From Bacilli bacterium (GTDB lineage: Bacteria > Bacillota_I > Bacilli_A > RFN20 > CAG-826), in assembly GCA_900767825.1 (NCBI GenBank), contig CAAGAN010000017.1, forward strand, positions 1 to 47,486: 47,486 nt of DNA, in the 5' to 3' direction. A program made the translations under genes and the position numbers. Positions within the stretch are counted from its first letter, which is position 1. Each line of letters starts with the position of its first letter. Positions 1 to 8,849 of the stretch are shown here, piece after piece. The notes under the pieces were generated by a model. The model was not told where the DNA came from, did no database searches, and saw only the letters and a program-made list of their open reading frames with translations.

Positions 1-83
1 ACGTTAAGTAAATTTGACATAATAAAAAATCCATTTTTTCATGGACTTACAAAGTAATATTCTTCCTATTATTCCCTAAATAG

Positions 84-338
84 ATTCAAAAACTAGTTAG
101 CAAGTGCCGAAAATGGGAACCATTAATCAAGGCTTTAGAAGAATTTGTTGATAACTGGTATAAAGTCACTAGAGATGATCCTAAAGAATATGGGCATATT
201 GTATTAGAAGAAAATTGTCCTAAATGTGGCGAAAAACTCCATGCGAAAGAACATAAAGATGTAACTAACATTTGGTGCCCTTATTGTAAATATAAAGAGA
301 TTAGACAAAAGAAAGAAATAATGCCTAAGAACGATTAA
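84..338 (+). pseudogene. Zinc-ribbon protein remnant (C-terminal part)
   Basis: An open frame of 84 codons without a usable ATG runs from just after an in-frame TAG (81-83) to TAA at 336-338. It encodes a charged helical stretch followed by two Cys pairs, CPKCGEK and, about 15 residues later, CPYCKY, the pattern of a small zinc ribbon, and ends in a Lys-rich tail. Further upstream the same frame has another stop at 9-11, so the reading frame looks decayed at its 5' end. It could instead be the tail of a gene whose start was lost by a frameshift close to the window edge. No function can be assigned. Confidence 0.35.
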
Positions 339-400
339 GGATATATGTATGGAACTAGTTTGTATTTTGCTTCCTAAAAATTGAAATATTTTATCAAAAG

Positions 401-416
401 GTACCCATTTGGGTAC
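401..416 (+). terminator. Short perfect hairpin, possible terminator
   Basis: GTACCC, a 4-nt loop ATTT and GGGTAC form a perfect 6-bp stem followed by a T-rich but interrupted stretch (TGTGCTTTATCTTTGC). It lies 60 nt after the zinc-ribbon remnant and may terminate that transcript. The rest of 339-592 holds no gene that I can see. Confidence 0.35.
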
Positions 417-592
417 TGTGCTTTATCTTTGCTTTTGTTAAAGTTTTTACGTGAATATGGATACATGGGTCGCACGGATTTATAAATTTATGGTTTTGGA
501 AGTTAGTCCATCATCAATTTAGTGTTACTCGTTGTATTCATTTTATTTTAAATAAGATTTATTGCCTCATGGCTATAAAAAGGAGAGAATCT

Positions 593-3500
593 ATGATTCG
601 ATTAAGGAAAACTAAATCCAAATTAGTATCTTTTTTTGGAGGTCTATTTGCTTGTGTTTCTTTATTATTGGGAGCAAGGTTAATTGCTCCAACAGTAGAA
701 GCAAATGCAAGCTCAACTTTAATTAGCGATATAGAGTTCTCACTTAATAAAGTTGATATAGGTGATTCAGTTGCTTCTTTATTTGATTTTGTAGATGAAG
801 CGAATAAGATGCTTACTGTCCCTACTAATTCTAAATATAGCGTTTCTTTAGATATTGTCTGGAGAAAAGGACAAGGCTATATGCTTTGGTCATCGTCAGG
901 AACTGGTTCTTGGGACGCGGTTAGCAAAGAAATAGTCGATGAAAACGAATCTTTTGTTATTAGGTTTAAAATTCTTCCTGAATCCGGATACGAATTAAGC
1001 AGAGACCTTTCTTATCTTAATGACCATACTAAAATAACTGGTCTAAACCTAGGAAAAGGAAAAGACATAGAATTATGGGATGTAGCCGGATATAACAAAA
1101 TTAGCAAATATATATTACTAGATTTTATCCTCATTAGAGGTATGGATTATATTGGGGGTGGAACATCTATTACCCCTCGAATTGGAGAAGCAGTCTCTGG
1201 AAGAATAGGCGGTTCAGTTCATACTGGATTCTGGATTGTTGGCGCGGCTACCCCTTATACCTATGAAGCAATAAATGCTCCAATAGGAATAGAAATAGAG
1301 TCGTCAAATGTCTTTTCTGAATCTAATTGTTACTACAAATTGACCGCTAAAAATAGCATGAATAGTGGAACTGCTTATGTTATTGCGACTGCTGCAAACG
1401 GAAAAACTTGTAAAATCCCATTGAATATTAATGGCGTTTCTGGTGGCCATGAACATACTTATGGAGATATAGAATGTATTGATGGCACGCATCACGGCAG
1501 GACTACTTGTAGCGATCCGAGCTGTCCAGGTGTATCACCTTATTTTGATGTTAATTCCGATATAGGAGAACATGATTATTATGGGAACTGCACGGTTAGC
1601 TGCAAGACTTGTGGGGAAGTTATTAACGCGAATGGAGTCCATGACTATAAATGTGTAAAAGATCCGACCGATTCAAGCAAACACATATATAAATGCGAAT
1701 GTGGTGCTCTTAAATATGATTCAAATGGAAATCTAGTTAAAGAAGAACATAGGGGTGGAAATCCTACTTGCACCGAACAAGGAATTTGTACCGATTGCAA
1801 TGAAGCCTATTTACCTGCTATTGGGCATAAATATGAATTTAAGGTTCTAACTTTTGTTGGCGGCGGAGGAGAACAACACATCCTTAGATGTGCCACTTGT
1901 AATATAGAAGATACAAGCTATAGACATGCCCCGACTGGAGGAGTTGCAACATGCGCTCAAAGAGCAATTTGTAGCTATAGTAAGGACGGACACACCTGTA
2001 ATCATGAATATGGAGAATTTGTAGATCATAATTTCGAAAATGGAATTTGTAAAGATTGCCACGTCGAAGAAGTAGTTAGGAGTTTTGAATTAGAAATCCC
2101 TAAATATAGAAGGGGAATGTCATTTGAACCTTTCTTCTATCCAACTGTTACAAAAGGAAATGTGATTAACCGTGGGGATATTTATTCAATTGGGTCTAAA
2201 ACAAAAGATGCCGATTTTGTTTGCAACATTAATAATGCCTATCAAATTAAAATTGATTCCAATAGCTTGATGATTTATCAAATAAAGCCACAAGCAAACC
2301 ACAAATTCCCATCTGAAGGAATAGATGCAATCGAAATAAATATTAAAAACGGGATATTGCTACATAAGGAACTTGATGAATCGACTCAAGTGATAAAAAT
2401 CCATGTAATGATGCCTTTAGAAGATGTAGTCCAGAAAGTCGATGTTGAATTTGGGAACACAATTATTGGTAACAAAATTGAAGAAATATCCATAAAAGAA
2501 AACAATGGATTAGACTTTGAAGTTGTTAATTTTGATAATGTAGTTGGAGATGGAACATTTCTAGGGCATATACACGTTTACGTTACTCTTAAATTAATAG
2601 CTCCTGATGGAATGATGTTTGCTAATTCAAGAATCAATGATCCTAATAGGTGGCTATGTGACTTTAATATAACTAGAGGAACGTCGCTAGAAATGACTAG
2701 TAGTGCAGACAATAAAGAAGTCACCATCAAATTCAAACTCCCTTTAGCAACTGATTGCACTCATGATAATGTCACCTTAAAAGAAGCAGGATTTGAAGAG
2801 ACCTGCACTAGTGATGGAAAGCACGATAAATATCTTTGCTTAGATTGCAAAAAGGAATTTGTTGGACGTGAATGTGAGATTGTTTGGAATGAAAAAGATG
2901 CCATTATTAAAGCATCCCATAAAGTCAAACATGTTGAAGCTAACGAAGTAATTAAAGCCGATGAAAATGGCAAGAACGGCAAAGATGGTAATATTGCCTA
3001 TTATGAATGTAAAAGAAGTGAATGTGGCAAATTATTCCTTGACGAAGCCTGCAAAAACGAAATCACTTTGGAAGAAACTATAATTCATGATTATAAATCT
3101 ACCCATTCAGCAGATGATTCATCTCATTATTATGAATGTCATAACTGCGATCATAAAAAAGATATAGAATCCCACTCATTTGGTTCTTGGATTAATGAAA
3201 TTGCCCCAACTACCGAAGAATTTGGTGTCAAAGGTCATCAAGATTGCTCAATCTGCAAGCATCATTTTGATGAAGATGGCAAGCTTATAGATGATCTTAG
3301 GATTGCTAAGATTGGTACCCATAAAATTACCATTACCGGCGGGAATGCTTCTAGTGATGGAGAAGATGGGTTCTATAAAGAAGGTGATAAAGTGACTATT
3401 GTTGCTGAACCTCCAAAAGAAGGAAAAAGATTTGCAGGATGGTTTGATGCAGACGGGAATATAGTCTCTACTGATCCTGAATATACCTTTACCGTTACAA

Positions 3501-3703
3501 AAGAAATGGTCTTGATTGCTAAATATGAAGATATTCCTTTAAATCCAAATAGCGGATTATCAGGAGGTGCGATTGCAGGAATTGTAATTGGTTCTAGCGT
3601 TGCAGCTTCTCTTGCTGGATTCTCATTATTCTGGTTTGTTATTAAGAAAAAGTCCTTTAATGACTTGATATTAGTTACTAAAGGAATATTTAAGAAGAAA
3701 TAA
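593..3703 (+). CDS. Large Cys-rich surface protein with signal peptide and C-terminal membrane anchor
   Basis: A predicted cell-surface protein of 1036 residues. The start at 593 is chosen over an in-frame ATG at 569 because AGGAGAG (581-587) lies 5 nt before it; nothing resembling a ribosome site precedes 569. An N-terminal signal peptide (basic residues, then a hydrophobic run; cleavage probably near residue 36) leads into a non-repetitive beta-rich region to about residue 280. Two Cys-pair-rich stretches follow (about 285-490 and 722-896), with recurring CxxC and GHxY-like elements common in surface proteins of gut Firmicutes. Residues about 907-981 look like one InlB-B/Listeria-Bacteroides repeat (FAGWFDADGN...YTFTVTKEMVLIAKYED). 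A Gly/Ala-rich transmembrane helix (about 990-1016) and a Lys-rich tail end the protein. There is no LPXTG motif, so anchoring is by the helix. Adhesion or matrix binding is a guess from the architecture only. Confidence 0.8.
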   Translation: MIRLRKTKSKLVSFFGGLFACVSLLLGARLIAPTVEANASSTLISDIEFSLNKVDIGDSVASLFDFVDEANKMLTVPTNSKYSVSLDIVWRKGQGYMLWSSSGTGSWDAVSKEIVDENESFVIRFKILPESGYELSRDLSYLNDHTKITGLNLGKGKDIELWDVAGYNKISKYILLDFILIRGMDYIGGGTSITPRIGEAVSGRIGGSVHTGFWIVGAATPYTYEAINAPIGIEIESSNVFSESNCYYKLTAKNSMNSGTAYVIATAANGKTCKIPLNINGVSGGHEHTYGDIECIDGTHHGRTTCSDPSCPGVSPYFDVNSDIGEHDYYGNCTVSCKTCGEVINANGVHDYKCVKDPTDSSKHIYKCECGALKYDSNGNLVKEEHRGGNPTCTEQGICTDCNEAYLPAIGHKYEFKVLTFVGGGGEQHILRCATCNIEDTSYRHAPTGGVATCAQRAICSYSKDGHTCNHEYGEFVDHNFENGICKDCHVEEVVRSFELEIPKYRRGMSFEPFFYPTVTKGNVINRGDIYSIGSKTKDADFVCNINNAYQIKIDSNSLMIYQIKPQANHKFPSEGIDAIEINIKNGILLHKELDESTQVIKIHVMMPLEDVVQKVDVEFGNTIIGNKIEEISIKENNGLDFEVVNFDNVVGDGTFLGHIHVYVTLKLIAPDGMMFANSRINDPNRWLCDFNITRGTSLEMTSSADNKEVTIKFKLPLATDCTHDNVTLKEAGFEETCTSDGKHDKYLCLDCKKEFVGRECEIVWNEKDAIIKASHKVKHVEANEVIKADENGKNGKDGNIAYYECKRSECGKLFLDEACKNEITLEETIIHDYKSTHSADDSSHYYECHNCDHKKDIESHSFGSWINEIAPTTEEFGVKGHQDCSICKHHFDEDGKLIDDLRIAKIGTHKITITGGNASSDGEDGFYKEGDKVTIVAEPPKEGKRFAGWFDADGNIVSTDPEYTFTVTKEMVLIAKYEDIPLNPNSGLSGGAIAGIVIGSSVAASLAGFSLFWFVIKKKSFNDLILVTKGIFKKK

Positions 3704-3710
3704 TAATTAT

Positions 3711-3752
3711 AGGCCTATTGCTAAATTAAAAAGGTGATGCAGTAGGCCTTTT
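3711..3752 (+). terminator. Intrinsic terminator after the surface protein
   Basis: AGGCCTATTGC (3711-3721) pairs with GCAGTAGGCCT (3739-3749) with one G-U wobble, across a 17-nt loop, and a short T run follows. It begins 7 nt after the stop codon of the surface protein gene. Confidence 0.7.
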
Positions 3753-3848
3753 AACTTGAGGGAACGTTATTTATCTAACCGCAAATTTAATAATCTTGCG
3801 CAAAGCATCAATACTATTTTAAAATTAGAAAAAATCTGGAGAAATCAT

Positions 3849-4187
3849 ATGGCCTTAATTAAATGTCCTGAATGTCACAAAGAAATAAGCGATAAAGCAC
3901 CTACTTGCCCTCATTGCGGTTATCCTTTATCTAATAATGCTGAAGTAGTTCTAGATGAAAAGGCTTCTGCAATTATTGAAAGAAACCATAAGCATAATTG
4001 CATTGGAGGTATCGTAGCAGGAATTATTTCCATCATAACTGGGATAGTTATGTTTTGCTGCTCTTTCATTGAAAATATCAGCAAGGACAGTTCTTCCTTC
4101 ATGTCTTTTATAATAACTGGAATAATCTTAGTTTTATTAGGAATATTCGCGGTTACATATTCGACTTATAGATTAAAGAACTACTAA
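3849..4187 (+). CDS. Small zinc-ribbon protein with two membrane helices
   Basis: Starts MALIKCPECHKEIS and has two Cys pairs (CPEC and CPHCGYPL), the zinc-ribbon form common at the N-terminus of small Firmicute membrane proteins. After a short His-rich linker come two hydrophobic helices (about residues 49-69 and 82-104) with a Ser/Lys-containing loop between them. Total 112 residues. The start at 3849 is preferred because GGAG at 3838-3841 lies 7 nt before it; a TTG-initiated extension from 3756 would run through the terminator region of the upstream gene and is not credible. Membrane location is clear; the role is unknown. Confidence 0.65.
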   Translation: MALIKCPECHKEISDKAPTCPHCGYPLSNNAEVVLDEKASAIIERNHKHNCIGGIVAGIISIITGIVMFCCSFIENISKDSSSFMSFIITGIILVLLGIFAVTYSTYRLKNY

Positions 4188-4215
4188 TACCTTATATATA
4201 ATATAGATATATAGA

Positions 4216-6582
4216 TTAATTGAATTTGATTTCTACTAATTTTGTTTCAAGCGGACCAACTGTAACATTTAGCTCTAAATCATCGCTAGTAATGAATTCT
4301 TCCCTGCTAGAATAATCTATCTCACTAAGATGTTTCAAAACTTCGATTTCATCTTTGTTAAGCAATTTATTCCCACCCATATCCAACCATTTATCATAAC
4401 TAGAACCGCTCTTTTTTGATATGGTGGATATTTTTATTTTGGCAGAATTGTAATTAAGGTTATTAATCTTTAATTTATAGGTAATGTTCGTGGATTTAGG
4501 GAAGCAAGTATATCTATTTAGGTTAGATATCTGGAAATATTCCTTATCGGCGAATAAATCAGAGTAGTGGTTATAATTGTTTAGTAGGATTACTAATCTA
4601 TTCTCGTTTATAGTCACCAGGTAATTAGAAGAATTAGATAATACATTGTTTTCTAATTTAGATAATAAGCAATAGGCATTATATGAACTCTTCTTAATAT
4701 AATCATAAGTAAGCATCCCGTCCTTGCCATGATATTGATTGGCATCATAGGCACTTACAGAAGTCCTATCTACAAAGCTATTTTTTGAGAAACTAGACAA
4801 ATCCTTTTCATTCTCGATGAAGTTTTCAATTAGATAGCTTGATGAATATAACGTATCGTTAAGAAGAGATTCATTATTAGTAAAATTAATCCCATGGAAG
4901 AGCATCTTATTCTCGATAAATCCATTATTTTGCTTTAGATAGGATATGAAATCTGCCATTTCATGACGGTTCTTGCTTAGATTTGAATCATCGCTAAAAT
5001 CATCTACATATTTAATCGGAATAAAATCAAAATCTAAATCTAATTTCTTTATCCTATCTAGGAAAGAGAAATACCCATCGTGAGATTCGATATCTTTTCT
5101 ATAGAATAGAGGGGTGCCTATCTTATATTTATTATCCCTTCTTTTGACTGTTTGGAATAAAGAATTATATAAAGTAATAGATTCTTCGGTATTAGGATCA
5201 GTATATTTATTAGGTTTTCTAGTCTTGGAAAAAGAAATCATCGCCCCATCAAGTTTATTTTTAAAGACAACGTCCATATAATCTAGCATTTGATTTACCA
5301 AAGTATAGAATTCATCGACATTTAATAAATCTTCGTTATATCCAAATATTAGATAAGGCAAGGCATTATTCTCTATTATCTTATTTAGTACATGTGAGAA
5401 ATAGACATAATTGATATTCCATTGGTTGGATTCGTCTCTATTTAATATATGAGTCTGCTTGGCTAGGATATGGGGGATAAGCAGGTATTTATAATCTAGG
5501 TCCTTCTTGGCTTCTCTTAACCCTTTTGTAACAAGTTCATTGACTAAATCGCTAGGTCCGAATAATTCTAATACCTCGTTACCCTTGCATTTAATCTTTC
5601 TAGTCTTCCCTTTTAAATCAATTGGGATAAGTACTTCAGTGGCCCTGACTGAATTATCTTTATGGGCATTTGGAGAGCCATATTGTTCGTATTTAGATAA
5701 TATTTTGTCTAATGCTTGCTTTCTGAACAATTTATTGTCTGTATTGATGAGCTTGATTGCCTTCCGCTCATATTTTTGTCTATATTCATTAGGAGTAGTT
5801 CCATTTATTTTCTTAAAGGCACGTACATAGCTTCTTACATCTTCAAAACCGTGCTCATCGCTAATTTCCTGGATTGTTTTATTGCCTTGAAGCAAGTCGT
5901 TTAATGAATGGTTGATTCTTAAATTATCATAGATATCAATGAAATTAAGCCCATAGGTATTCTTGTATAGCCTAGACAAATAAGATACGGAATAATTGAA
6001 TTTCTCGCTTAGATAAGTAAGGGTTATTTTCTCTTTGTAATGGTCATTTAGATATCCATTTATCTTATTTATCGTATCTAGGGATTCTTTATTCAAGGCA
6101 GCTTCTTTCGGTGCGACGACTTTAAAATCGTTGACTAGCTGGGCAAAGAAAGAATAGGCAATAGCCCTATTGGTATAGATGGAATTGACATTTTCCATCG
6201 TATTATAGGCAATTATTGAATATAAAAGGTAGCGAATCGTGTTGTATCTAGGGTTATTTTTCACTTCCATGGAGTTGAGGTTAAAATAAATATTGTCGCC
6301 TCCTCCATCGATAGAGAACCCATTGACATCAATCAATACGGAAATCAAAGTCGCGACATCTTGGCTGATGATGTGGTGGAATTGCTGGGGGTTGATGATA
6401 ACTAAATCATCACTAACGGCATGGTAACACCTATTCCCAATAAATATATCGCATTCCCCGTCTAATATAAGAAGCAACTGAGTCATATTATGCATATGAC
6501 GGTAGATGGTATCGAATTTGACAATCGAGAAACTCATTGGGATTTTGTTCTCGAAATTAATTAGCATCGTTTCGTTTTTCAT
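4216..6582 (-). CDS. AraC-family regulator fused to a GH39-like (xylosidase-type) domain
   Basis: A 788-residue likely transcription activator or repressor of the divergent uronate/ABC locus. Residues 1-100 form an AraC-type cupin sensor (HMHNMTQLLLILDGE, then INPQQFHHI). Residues about 170-270 hold the two helix-turn-helix units, with the typical signature ending GTTPNEYRQKY. Residues about 315-690 resemble the (beta/alpha)8 barrel of GH39, a known fusion in Firmicutes, and about 690-788 look like a beta-sandwich cap. In true GH39 enzymes the acid/base lies in a WNEP-like motif and the nucleophile in an EWN-like motif. Here the matching segments read AMISFSKTRKPN (447-458) and LFHGINFT (561-568), without either glutamate. 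I infer a non-catalytic sugar-sensing domain. The gene appears to be transcribed without a leader: a -10 box lies 6 nt before the ATG and there is no ribosome site. Confidence 0.82.
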   Translation of the reverse strand: MKNETMLINFENKIPMSFSIVKFDTIYRHMHNMTQLLLILDGECDIFIGNRCYHAVSDDLVIINPQQFHHIISQDVATLISVLIDVNGFSIDGGGDNIYFNLNSMEVKNNPRYNTIRYLLYSIIAYNTMENVNSIYTNRAIAYSFFAQLVNDFKVVAPKEAALNKESLDTINKINGYLNDHYKEKITLTYLSEKFNYSVSYLSRLYKNTYGLNFIDIYDNLRINHSLNDLLQGNKTIQEISDEHGFEDVRSYVRAFKKINGTTPNEYRQKYERKAIKLINTDNKLFRKQALDKILSKYEQYGSPNAHKDNSVRATEVLIPIDLKGKTRKIKCKGNEVLELFGPSDLVNELVTKGLREAKKDLDYKYLLIPHILAKQTHILNRDESNQWNINYVYFSHVLNKIIENNALPYLIFGYNEDLLNVDEFYTLVNQMLDYMDVVFKNKLDGAMISFSKTRKPNKYTDPNTEESITLYNSLFQTVKRRDNKYKIGTPLFYRKDIESHDGYFSFLDRIKKLDLDFDFIPIKYVDDFSDDSNLSKNRHEMADFISYLKQNNGFIENKMLFHGINFTNNESLLNDTLYSSSYLIENFIENEKDLSSFSKNSFVDRTSVSAYDANQYHGKDGMLTYDYIKKSSYNAYCLLSKLENNVLSNSSNYLVTINENRLVILLNNYNHYSDLFADKEYFQISNLNRYTCFPKSTNITYKLKINNLNYNSAKIKISTISKKSGSSYDKWLDMGGNKLLNKDEIEVLKHLSEIDYSSREEFITSDDLELNVTVGPLETKLVEIKFN

Positions 6583-6588
6583 GTCTAG

Positions 6589-6617
6589 ATTGTAAAGTAA
6601 GCGATTACATTCTTCAA
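6589..6617 (-). promoter_or_regulatory. Promoter of the AraC-GH39 regulator
   Basis: On the minus strand TTGAAG (6612-6617), a 17-nt spacer and TACAAT (6589-6594) make a good sigma-A promoter. The -10 box ends only 6 nt before the ATG, so the predicted transcription start coincides with the start codon (leaderless mRNA). Confidence 0.6.
6596..6609. promoter_or_regulatory. cre-like catabolite repression site in the AraC-GH39 promoter
   Basis: AGTAAGCGATTACA matches the CcpA consensus TGWAANCGNTNWCA at 13 of 14 positions and is a near-perfect palindrome. It sits entirely inside the spacer between the -10 and -35 boxes of the regulator promoter, a position at which a bound CcpA dimer would block RNA polymerase. 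That no other part of the 188-bp divergent region has such a match supports it. CcpA itself is not in this window. Confidence 0.6.
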
Positions 6618-6635
6618 TTAGAAATACTCACTTTT

Positions 6636-6667
6636 TTGACATTGTAAATCAATTGTTATATCGGTAA
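6636..6667 (+). promoter_or_regulatory. Candidate promoter and shared 14-nt motif upstream of the ABC/uronate genes
   Basis: A consensus TTGACA at 6636-6641 is followed 15-17 nt later by TATATCGG. This overlaps a 14-nt sequence, TATATCGGTAAAAA (6657-6670), that recurs exactly upstream of rex. Other weak -35/-10 pairs lie between here and 6716 (for example TTGAGT, 16 nt, TAGAGT), so the exact start is uncertain. The 188-bp region 6583-6770 must hold the promoters of both divergent units. Confidence 0.35.
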
Positions 6668-6770
6668 AAAGTTATAGAATACAAAAAATTGAGTAACTTC
6701 AGTTAAAATATAGAGTTAAAACTAGCCTTGCTTAATAATAAAATGTCATCGTCAAAGAATGAGGTAAATC

Positions 6771-8840
6771 ATGAAGGAACCGATTTTTAAAGCAAGTCAC
6801 ATTGTAAAACAATTTGGACCTACTATTGCCCTTAATGATGTCGACATTGCAATCTATCCAGGAGAAATTCGCGGATTCATCGGCGAAAATGGCTCTGGAA
6901 AGTCAACAATGTCTGCTATCATGACTGGAATTTATGAAGCAACTAGTGGCCAAATGGAATACCATGGCAAGGAATGGAAACCATCTTCCATGGTCGAAGC
7001 CTTAAATGGCGGCATTGGTATCATAGTCCAGGAAAATGGTACTATTGGCAATATTTCCGTTGCCGAAAATATTTATCTAGGGGAACTTTCTAATTTCTCT
7101 GGGGAGAATTATTTTGAAAACAAGAAGGTAGAGAATTTCTCTCCATTATTTGATTTGTCATTAAAGGAATTTGATGACTTATATAATCAATATAATGAAA
7201 AACTTAGCTCTATCGAAAGCAAGAAAGAAAAGAAGAAGTTAATAAAGGAAATGCTTGCTTCTTTAAAAACCAAATATCTTGAATTAAACGAGACTTTAGC
7301 AAAAGGCAATCCTGCTAAGATAACTAAAGAAGATGAAAGATTTGACAAGAAAGCAACCGAATCTTTTGCTTCCTTTCAATCCAAAATCGATTTTATCAAT
7401 GTTAAATATAATGAGAACAAGGAAAATCTTGATCCTACTTTAGTTACTAGAAGAAGAGAATACGCCATAAAGATGGCTAAGCAAGAATATAAAGCCGCCG
7501 TTAAGAAAAATGATGATGAATCATACCTAAGAAGGCTTTGGATTAAGAATGATGTCACTTATTTAAAGAACCATTATTTGAATGCCTGCTCAAATTTAAA
7601 GGAGCATGTCTCTTCAAAAACCTTGAAAGCCATTAGGAAAGTATGCTTGAATGCTATCTTTGGCTTGTTTGTTAATGGTAAGAAATTAAAGAAATATGCC
7701 GGGAATGCATTACATAAGATTGGAGTCAACCATATTTATCCAGGCGCCCCAACATTTGCCTATGATATGCAGGATCGCAAATTAATCGAAATTGCCAAAT
7801 GTCTAAACAAGAATCCGGAAATATTCATCGTTGACGAAACTACAACTGCCTTAAGTGAAGTCGGACGTAATTTATTATATAAGAAGATGGAAGAGCTTAA
7901 GAATGAAGGACGTTCAGTCTTATTCATCTCCCATGACTTGGACGAATTAATGGATAAATGCGATACCTTGACCGTACTTAGAGATGGTGATATCGTTGCA
8001 AATCTAAGCAAGGAAAAGAACGAATTTGATCCTGATCTAATCAAGAAATACATGATTGGACGTGAATTAAAAGGCGATTACTATAGGGCTGATTATGATG
8101 GCTCTTATAGCGATGAAGTCGTCTTGAAGATAGTTGACGGTATCAAAGGGAATAAACTTAAGCACGTTGACCTTGAATTACATAAAGGCGAAATACTTGG
8201 AATCGGCGGCCTTTCTGATTGCGGTATGCACGATTTAGGAAAAGCCTTGTTCGGCAATATCAAGCTTGAAGGTGGATTTGTCTATGCTGGCAAAGACTTA
8301 AGTTATCAAGTAACTAGTGAAGTAGGGGCCATGAAACATAAGATTGGCTATCTCTCCAAAAATAGAGATGTCGAAGCCTTGGCTACTAAATCAAATATAT
8401 TCGATAACATTGCCATTGCTTCAATAAATAACATTGCTAAACTCAATTTCTTCGTCTTCAAAGGACCGGAAAAGAAATTGGTCAACAAGCAAATCAGGGA
8501 CCTTCAGATTAAATGCAATAGTTCGCAACAATTGGTAAATACCCTCTCTGGTGGCAATAAGCAAAAAGTCTCATTTGCCAAATGGGTTGCTAATGATTCC
8601 GAGATATTGATATTAGATTGCCCGACTAGAGGCGTCGATATCGGTGTCAAGCAATTCATCTACCAGTTGCTATACCAGATGAAAAAAGAAGGCAAGTCCA
8701 TCATCATGATTTCTGAGGAATTGCCAGAATTAATCGGTATGAGCGATAGGATATTGATTATGAAAGATGGCCGTATCGAAACCGAATTTAATAGAAGCAA
8801 AGATTTGACCCAAGAAGAAATCGTCAAATACATGATTTAA
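6771..8840 (+). CDS. ABC importer double ATPase (RbsA/NupO type) with large helical insertion
   Basis: Cytoplasmic ATPase of a type-1 binding-protein ABC importer with two fused nucleotide-binding domains (NBDs). It has 689 residues against about 500 for the family. NBD1 has Walker A GENGSGKST (38-46), Q-loop Q87, Walker B IFIVDET (351-357) and switch H388, but a degenerate signature (about 327-334, where LSxGQ is expected). NBD2 has a degenerate Walker A (about 478-486), an intact LSGGNKQ signature (592-598) and Walker B LILDCPTRG, with Cys617 in place of the catalytic Glu. One composite ATP site therefore looks competent and the other degenerate. The extra length, about residues 113-310, is Lys/Glu-rich and helical and lies between the Q-loop and the signature of NBD1, the region that normally faces the permease. 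Ribosome site GAGGT precedes the ATG. First gene of the locus; permeases and binding protein follow directly. Confidence 0.88.
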   Translation: MKEPIFKASHIVKQFGPTIALNDVDIAIYPGEIRGFIGENGSGKSTMSAIMTGIYEATSGQMEYHGKEWKPSSMVEALNGGIGIIVQENGTIGNISVAENIYLGELSNFSGENYFENKKVENFSPLFDLSLKEFDDLYNQYNEKLSSIESKKEKKKLIKEMLASLKTKYLELNETLAKGNPAKITKEDERFDKKATESFASFQSKIDFINVKYNENKENLDPTLVTRRREYAIKMAKQEYKAAVKKNDDESYLRRLWIKNDVTYLKNHYLNACSNLKEHVSSKTLKAIRKVCLNAIFGLFVNGKKLKKYAGNALHKIGVNHIYPGAPTFAYDMQDRKLIEIAKCLNKNPEIFIVDETTTALSEVGRNLLYKKMEELKNEGRSVLFISHDLDELMDKCDTLTVLRDGDIVANLSKEKNEFDPDLIKKYMIGRELKGDYYRADYDGSYSDEVVLKIVDGIKGNKLKHVDLELHKGEILGIGGLSDCGMHDLGKALFGNIKLEGGFVYAGKDLSYQVTSEVGAMKHKIGYLSKNRDVEALATKSNIFDNIAIASINNIAKLNFFVFKGPEKKLVNKQIRDLQIKCNSSQQLVNTLSGGNKQKVSFAKWVANDSEILILDCPTRGVDIGVKQFIYQLLYQMKKEGKSIIMISEELPELIGMSDRILIMKDGRIETEFNRSKDLTQEEIVKYMI

Positions 8841-8849
8841 GGAGGATTT

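Noticed and set aside
3756..3848. TTG-initiated N-terminal extension of the small zinc-ribbon membrane protein
   Set aside because: The extension runs directly from the terminator, has no ribosome site and adds no recognisable sequence; the ATG at 3849 has GGAG at the right distance.
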